The position numbers and the translations under genes were made by a program. Positions 15,666 to 24,600 of a stretch of 64,000 bases of DNA are shown here, piece after piece. The notes beneath the pieces are model-generated. The model was not told the origin of the DNA. It was given only the letters and a program-made list of their open reading frames with translations, and did not search any database. Each line of letters starts with the position of its first letter. Positions within the stretch are counted from its first letter, which is position 1. The DNA comes from a virus, in the IMG/VR virus record IMGVR_UViG_3300035698_022389, positions 62,001 to 126,000 of that record; one strand, 5' to 3'.

Positions 15666-18600
15666 ATGAGTAACTTTAACGGAAAAGTATTAGAGGGTGT
15701 TCGGCAATCACCTGTAAATTCCCCTACGACAAATGAACCTGGGGCTGGTGTTATTCGAGATATTCGAGGATTGCCTGCTAACTATATATTGTCTGCTCCT
15801 CCTTTGATTTGTGCCACTGCTGACCAGTATCGTGTTGCTGCTCTGGATGCCCCAGGTTCAACTATTGTGGAATATCTGGTTTGGGCACAGAACTCATCCC
15901 AGTTGGCTACCGTAGATGATGCAAGTTGGTGGACTACAGGTGGGGTTGGAAATATCTCAATTGGGGATCTGGAGGTTATTGCTTATCCAGGGTCAGATCA
16001 GGAACTTTACATGGATGGAACTGCTAATGTCATCGTTGTAGATAATGGCAATCGTTCTATTGGTTCGATTTCATGGCTGGTTGTGGCTCGTGGTGATGTG
16101 GAATATGATGATGATGGTTGGGATGATGTTGATAACCCTTCTATTCCCAGGAAAGGCAGTAATCCTTATTTAGCCTTTGAGATTGACCTTAACAATCAGA
16201 ATCCTGTATCTGGGATGGTAACTTTAACACCCTCTCAGTTAGTTCAGCTTGATGGAGGTTTATCTATTGAGCGTGGTGATAGAATTATTCAGCCTCGGTA
16301 TACGGTGGCTGCTCCACGTTTTTGGTGGACTCGGAACGACCGATATGAAAAACGATTTGGATGGGATGCATCACTTCAACGGTGGGAACCTTGGAAAGGA
16401 TCAGGGGTCAAGAATCTAGGGTACCTCCTGTTAGAGGAGGCTTCATTTACAATGGACCCAAAACTTCAGAATTTCCCTCTCGGAGCTTTCTTGCCTGGTG
16501 ATGCCACACCCGGTGGGGAAGATAAATATTCGATGATTAGATTGGGGACAGACCCTGGTATCACAAGTATTCCAGCAGGACCAGGGGGTGACTTTATTGG
16601 AATTCAGGTAAAACCTGATGATGCTGTTGAGGATTTTGATTTTAGTGTTGCTCCAACTCTCACTGGTGTCATGGGACAAACCAACGGGAAATTAGTTTTT
16701 AACCCAACCTATGTGAACTTACATGCAGGAAAATCAGTTTGGTATTCTTACAAGGGTTTCTCTAAGGATGAGGATGGTATCATTGGAAGTATTCAAGATG
16801 CTTTAACTTCTGACTTGTTTCTTGCTCCTCTTCCTGGCCCGACTGATGCTCTTTTGCTCCGATACGGGAACCGAAGTTACCTAGATTCGGTGACTTTTGC
16901 AAACGATGCATCATTACAAGCTGAGGTTGCCACCAATGGTGACCCTGATGAAGGACAGATTTACCTTTCATTATCTACTGGGCGGTTGGTACTTAGTCCT
17001 GTAGATTTGGGCAAAGCCAACCCAGGTGACCCAAACACATTCTCTAAGTATTATTTGGGAGATGGTTTGGTTTATGATGGTGTTTCACTTTGCCAACGCC
17101 CTCAACCAACTCGTTCTCCTGTCAAACTTTTGGCTGAGGATGGTGATCCAACAGAGGATGCAGATGAAATATTTATGCCAGAGGCCGAATATCTTCCTGG
17201 GACATACCACTCAGTAGATTGGAATAATGCTTATAGAGGGCTTGGTATTTCAGGCATCTTGAATGTTTCTGATGAAACTGGGTCTCTCCCCTTGCCTGGT
17301 GATGTCCCTGTTCGTCCCGGTGGTGATAATTCCTATGGGGGTGGGGTAGACCCACTTGTAACAGACCCAAATGTCGGAATGGTTCGTCGTTTGGAAGATG
17401 GGGTGAGTGACCTTATTATTTTTGGTAAAAATCATGCTATTACATTAACACGATCGTATAGAATTCCTGATGACAAGCCTTCCCGAATTCGGGGTGGTAA
17501 TGCCTATGTTTGTCTTCAGGTAGAAGGTACTGACCCTGGTTCTCGGGTGGAGATGGGGCGGTATGATAGGCAAGAACTGGATGGGGATTTCATTTATTTC
17601 CTTCAGGCAGCCTTGACCCCAGCCACATTTACAGCAGAAGCTAAACTCTATTCCCGTAACAGAGACATTTTCCGTTTCGATGGGGATGAGATTCTTTACT
17701 TTGCAGTGGACGGAGTTCCATATCAGTGGTCTTCCAGTGGTTTAGTGGCAGGATATCCTGACCAGTCTTCATTTACGGCAGAAGAAGTGGTTGCCGATAT
17801 GGCCACTATTGCAACTCTCCCTGCTGGTTCTGTGGTAGAGCATCTTGGTCGAATCCTTATTACAGGTACAGCTTCAGTAGAGATTGGTTGGGGCGGGACA
17901 ACTAAAGACCTGAGTGGCTCAGCTGTCCTTGGATTCCTCCCTGGATGGCTGGCTGTTGAGGGTGAACCATGTTGGTTGCCTGATTCCGGTGTTAGTGTGG
18001 GGCTGTTCCGTAGCCCTGTGAATCAAGACAGATCAAAGTCTACTGCTGATTTTGCTTACGTTGATAGGATTAGGGATGGATTATTGAGTGAAAGTCTTCA
18101 GCCAAATCCATACTTCTTTCTTCAGAATCCTCCATTGCAAGATATTGCTGGGTATGGTGAAAATTTCTTTTTCCAGTTGGTGAATTACATCATCGATGGG
18201 GATGACATTCAGATAATTTATAAGAATCTGGAGCATTATAAAGACATCATTTATCGTTTTGGTCAAAAAAAATTCGATTGGGTAGACGAAGGTTCCTATC
18301 AGTTGCCTGTGGAACGTGCATTGAACATCTTGGATTTAGGGTCAGCAGGTGTAGTCCCTGAATCTATGATGGGTGCTCCTGGAATTCCAGGTGCTCTTTA
18401 TGTGAACACAGGGGAAGGTGGCCTTGTTTTACAGTATCAGGATGACGATTATATTCTCCCATTTGGGGGTATTCCTGGAAATGCTACTCTTATTCATCGT
18501 TTTGGTCGTCGGGTAATGTTCGGTGCTCAGGGGGTGTTTACTGATGGTTCCACTACGTTTACAGATGCTAATGCTGATTTTAATGATCCTGACAAACAAG

Positions 18601-21600
18601 TATTGCCAGGTTACCGCCTTAAATTGACGGCTGGTGATGCCAAAGGTTCCTATGTTGTCGAGAGTGTGGATTCAGATACTTCTTTGACTGTTTCTCCTGC
18701 ATTCCTCTGGACTTCAGAGTACCCTACAACTTGGGAATTATTTGAAGGTTATACCCGAGATGTTTATGACCCGATGATTGTGGCTGATATGCTGTACAAA
18801 GAATTCAGTCCCTTGTCAGAAGAACCCTTCAAAGTTCGGGTTTTGTCATATCTAGGCCTTGTTCCCGAAGATTCTTCGGCACAAACTACAGGACGTTTGA
18901 TGGCAAATGTTGAAGGAGCTTTGTCTAGTAACAGGCCAATCAACCTTCGATACAAGCCAGAGGCTCCAATAGCGGAAAACACAGTAGGTTTGTCATGGCT
19001 GACAAAAGTGGGTATTGGGGTCATGGAAAATGGTGCCCAAATCATTCCTGACGTAACATCCATTCGATTTACATCAAAGGCATTTAGTATTCAAATCGGG
19101 ACGGTCGTTTACAGTCATGGTGATTTAACATACCCTTTGGAGGGTGTTTTGTCCTTCAGCAATGATCCTGGTACTTCTGTGGAGTATTTGACAGTAGACG
19201 CAGATTTCCCGAAAGGGATGCTAAAATTTGGTTCAGGCGTACTGAGTACATATGCTGAGAGTCATGTGTTGGTGAAAGGTGAATTCCTTGACCCCACATA
19301 TCTGGCTGCTTTGCATGGAGAATTAAGTCCTTGGACAGGTACCGTGAACCTTTCGGATACAGACTTAGCTGCATTTGCTGGGGAACGAACTTATTTTGTC
19401 GAGCAAATGGATACTAAGAAGGATTTATCTGTTCAACCAATGAGTGGAAGTTGTGCATTCCTTCGACCTCTCCCGAAAGGTGTGTTGGTTGAGATGGAAT
19501 ATTATGGGGCTGATTTGGAAGGACGGAAACTGCAATATCCTGTCTTGTCCTTAGAGGGTGAACCCACGGGGATGACAGAACCTCGTCAGATTACAGAGTT
19601 TCTGCCTGTGTTCATCCGAGATGAGATTGCAGTAAGAGAAAGCAACAGGGTTTTCACATTCAATATTGCAAGTAATACCGTCTATCAGGGCATCGACCCT
19701 ATTATTTATATTCGGGCAGCCCAGCAGAATTATAACGAAACTAATTGTGTGATTGATTATCTTCCTGATGGCCGAGGCCAAATTACCTTCCTCACGTATG
19801 ACGTGACGGAGGGGGTAGATGTGAAAGTCACTTATGCCGTTGCCGAGTCTCAAGGTGGAGAACGAGCATATGAAACCAGTATTAAGCCCGTCTACCGTCC
19901 TCCATTTTACATCACTGCTAATCAGAATCGGTTTGGTATTCGTGGTGACAGAACAGGTGAGTTTGAAGCAGGCCAGATGCTTCGGTTTGGAAAAGAAAAT
20001 TTCTACGTCAAAGACACCAGATATTACCCTGAGATAACGGATTCTGATGGAAACGTCACTGGGGATATTACCGCAGTTTATATTTACCCAAATACAATTC
20101 AGGAGGTCGGTACAAGGGCACCTGCTAGGGACATTCTTGCCCTCCAGACATTGATGCCTATTACCCCCGTGGTTGACCCACAAGGAACAACACCTGTAAA
20201 TACGGGTGCCAATGCAGGTTTGATGTATAATGTGGACATCACAGAATTCCCTTTTGAGCCAATGAATCGTGGGCAAACGGACATTGTGTTTACTGGAAAC
20301 CTGACGTTCCTGGCAGTTCCAGGGCATGTTATTGAATTTGGTGGTGTGCCTTACACTATTGTGGGATCCTCATTATCTGATGATGGTTCTCGGACAGTTG
20401 TTTCGGTTGCTTCTGGCATCCGTCGGGCATTTGAGATGGCCCAGGAACCCACAATCCGACTTACTTACCGTCCTATTTATCCTCCTAACGTGGTAGATTT
20501 ACTGGGGGTTGGAGCTTTTGTGCCCGAAGAAGGGTATGAGTTGGTGCAGTATGGTTTGATGAATGATGATGGGGATGAACTTCCAGGTAAGTCTTTAGTG
20601 AATACCGTTGATTACATATTTGATGTGGGGAACGGGAAAGTTACACTTTTGGAACCCATTCAGGAACCGTTGAATGTTCCTGAATCTCTAGTCATGTCAT
20701 TCGTGCGACTCAGGCAGCTTGCTCCTTACGTGGAGAATGGGGCAATTGTCCGACCTACATATTCAGCTAGTTACCTGAATTCTATTGCTCCGAATAAAGA
20801 CAATGATTTGTTGGGAGCAACTCTCCGTGGGACATATACGTTCAGAAGCCCAGACACTTTCTATTTCCGAATCGTCCCGATGTCTCAGTTTCTGGTGGAG
20901 GTCACGACGGAAATCATAGATGAAATCTCCAATCAACAGCCTGCCAGTGGGGCACCCAAGCCTTCTGGTGGGGACGAGAACTGGGACTTTGGCCGGATTG
21001 GTCTGAAGACAGAACGTCGACACTTGATCAACAAAGACCGTGTAGCTCGAACTTTCCTGGATTTTTATAATGTGGCCACCAATTCCTTTGAACAGATTCA
21101 AGAAACTGTTAGCGGTGACATCGTGGGTGACAGAGATGGTAAGTTCCGATTCTGGATTGGTCATGGAAAAGAATGGCCGACACCAGGGTATGAAGATGAA
21201 ATTACAGGGGATTTAACCCCCCGGAATGTCTGGACAGAGGTTTTCTCTGCATTTGCTGATAATGATCCTATCCGATACGTTTATGTTCAATCTTATGATA
21301 AACTCGTGAATCCCGAGTCATACGGAGTTAAGGATTCAGAATTACTTGGAGGTGTCCCAGACATTGACATTTTGAATTTGATGATGGATACTCAGAAAGA
21401 CCTCGTGACCAATGAGGTAGATGATGTTGTTTTAACTCGATTCTGGGCACAATTTAAACAAAAACATGGATGGCCTTACTTCTATTTCATCTTGAAGGGG
21501 CGGTTCCGTAGGATGTACGAGAACCATAAGTTTTCTCGTATATTCCCTCGATGGACAAAAACATTCCTTCGTACCAATCCTGGCATCGAATCTGATTTGG

Positions 21601-24600
21601 ATGCTGAGGAACCTGGTTGGTATTCAGCAGGCCGTTATGATTCTGAGGGCGAGTATCGTCGGACGAGCCAGATGGCCATTGGGCAGGTAGCAAATCCTGT
21701 TCTTGGTGACATTGGTGGAATTCATTCCTTGTTTCTGACTAAACGAATGGCCAGGGCCCGAATTTGGCAATATTATCCAAATGGTATTCCTGAAGGTTCC
21801 TTTGGATTGGTGGGGGTATCTCCTTCTCCAGCCATCGAAGTTCCTTGTGTGATTGCAACTCCTGGCTGGATTCGGGATTTCCCGATAGACCCCTCAACAG
21901 GATACCCTGATAAAGTTCAATTCTTGAGTAATGCAGGCGACTTTCCAGACTTGGAAACGGGTGACCCCGAAATGGCTACCCCTCCTTTCATTATTGGAGA
22001 GCAGCTTGGCTGGGGTAAACCTGATGGTAGAGTAGCTGAAGCATATTGTGGTTCCCTATCCAAGAAGTCTGGTGACATCAATAATGCTATGACCGGTTTG
22101 TTTGTCAATGAAGTCCTGTATGGTTGTGTCCTTACGTTCCAAGATGCTGATGGGGATATTGTCACTGATCCAAATAATGTTTTGGTTGGAACTTCTCCAA
22201 CAACAGGCACATTAGCGGAAGATTATTTGGAATTGGGTGACACGGTTCAATCTGTTCCCGTCTCAGGTACCTCTGAGATAAGTAATCCTCCGACGACTGA
22301 GGATATGGAATTGCTGGCTGATAATTCCAGTGTGTATCGTTCGGGTTTTGATGTCAGGCATGCTCAGGATGGCCAATTGCTGGATGTGACGTTGCCCTCT
22401 AAATATGATCCTGTTTTCTGGAACTGGAAAGAAATCTTTGGCCAGAACCCACCACCGCCTCTAACGTGTTTGGAAGGTTCCGTGGAGTTTTACTATGAGG
22501 GTCAGAATCCTCTCCTGATTCCAGCTCTTGAAGGACTGCCACAGGATGATTCAGGTGATTACCATGTTCCATTCCTTCGAGTGACAAACACGGAATTAGA
22601 TAGATACAATGAAGGGGTCATCCTGGCGGATATGCTTAAAGTGGATGACCGAGGTCCATTACCGTGGGGGTTGTACCCTGACGAGTGGTTGGGGAATGAT
22701 GGTTGTGTGACGACCATCCCACCTGATGGCACCCAAGCTTCTATCGTTCCTGCTGATGAACCTGCAACGTTGCTGACGGCTACTAACACACAACCGAAGG
22801 CTACCGTGGCCTCAGAGGAACCTGGTACGGCAGATTTGGATGAATATGACCTGATGTTTATGCAGGTTGAGGGGACAAGCCCGTTTACTAAGCTTGGTGT
22901 CGCTATGAAAGGTCCAATGGGAATTCAATCTGTTGGTCGTATTGTTCCTCGAAATAGTTCCTGGAATTTAGGGCCAGAGGGTCCAACGACAGGGGATGGT
23001 TCGATGATTGAACCTCCTAGGTTCGTTACTCAGACAAAGCTAGGTTCCCCGATTCGATACAAAATCGAAAATGCAATGGTGAGTGATATTCAAGGGATAC
23101 CCCCCTACAATGGAGTGCAGTTACGCACTTATGATTCTTTACCTTTGCCTGCACATTACATAGTGTTGGATTTCACCAGTATTAACATTGATATGAGTGG
23201 CTTGGATGCTATTTATACAGCGTCTAGTGAGAATAAAATTACAGTTAAACTCATATCACATGATGACTCTACCTCTATCATTGGTCCAAGTGGGGTAGCT
23301 GCTCCAGTCCCAGGATCAGTTTTGTTGACATTGGACATCCAACAAAGCACAGGTCTGACAGTTACGAATTATGTTGACCCTCCGGTGACAACGGCAAATT
23401 TGGTTAATGCCCAGTTTGGAATAGACGGGATTGTGATTGCAGCACTTCTTGGTATAAACCCTGCAGATTATATCCCAGGGGACACTCGGTATATTTTACT
23501 GACATTCACTAGCCTTAGTTCTCCGTTGATGGATTTAATTTGGGATGTTCCGAACCCTCCAGTTGGCTCAATAGTCCGTCCAGATTGGTTTATCCCTTAT
23601 GCTGTGCTTGATTACTTAGGGGATCTTTATACCCAAGCTGATTATGGGATGGATTTTGTATTTGACGTGGACACATACAATACGGCAGGGGCAACAGGAG
23701 AATCCACGACAGCATATATTGGTTCCGACCGGTTAACTTTTTACGAAAATATTGATTTTGATTTGGCTCGGGAACGTGGTGCAGTTCATAGTTTGAACCA
23801 TCTCACTGAGTTGGAAACCCAACTGTCCATTTATGAAGTGACCGTTGGGCACGACAGTGTAACCACATATTCTTCTACTATCAACACATTCTGTAATGGG
23901 GAAAGCGCAGGAAACCCTGTACCGTTTACATTCCTCCCACGAGATGGTGTCGTTGCAACCTCTGGTTCTCTTGTCGTCCACGGTTTTGAGGGTTATGATG
24001 GAGCCACGGGGAATTTCCCCATTATTGGTAATCAGGCAACTTTTGCAGGAGCAGCTTCAAACGATCGATGCAAGCTTTTACCGTACTTGCCCGTTTATGG
24101 GAGTATTTGTAAAGGGATTGGGGTGATGGAGAGCCGGTTCGATTCGAGCTTGCTTCCTGCTGTACCCGTACCTCCCCCTTACCCGCCGATTCCTGGTACG
24201 CAGCATCCAGCAGCTTGGTTTTACGATAATCGAGTAACTGAAATCGATCCAACTTCATTATTGTCAGAGGGTGTCGTTACTCGGGTTGAATCTGGGGACA
24301 TTTTGGTTGTCAAACAAGATGTCAACGGTGAAGCCACCACGAAAGCTGGAACTTACTTGGTTAGACATGCTATTCCACAGTACGATCCTGTCCTAGCTCC
24401 CGCAGCTTATTGGTGGTGGTCTGCTCCATCTGCTGTTGCTGGTAATGAGAATGGCTGGTGTCCTGTACATTTCCCAACAGTAGTGGGGTACGATGAAGCT
24501 ACTCATAAATTAACTATTTCTGACCCAGCTTTAATCCTAGCTGTTGAAGAAGGTAATGCTGTTGATGGTTATCCTAAAGACTGGGAATATGGGTTTCCAG

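Noticed and set aside
15661-15668. TATAAATG resembling a T4-type late promoter (also at 60648)
   Set aside because: Both occurrences overlap the start codon, so a transcript could not carry the ribosome site; the match to TATAAATA is also imperfect.
19551-20327. 258-codon open frame on the minus strand inside the giant gene
   Set aside because: Its sequence lacks a ribosome site and protein-like composition, and it lies wholly antisense to a gene with consistent coding pattern; other minus-strand frames in the window are similar shadows.
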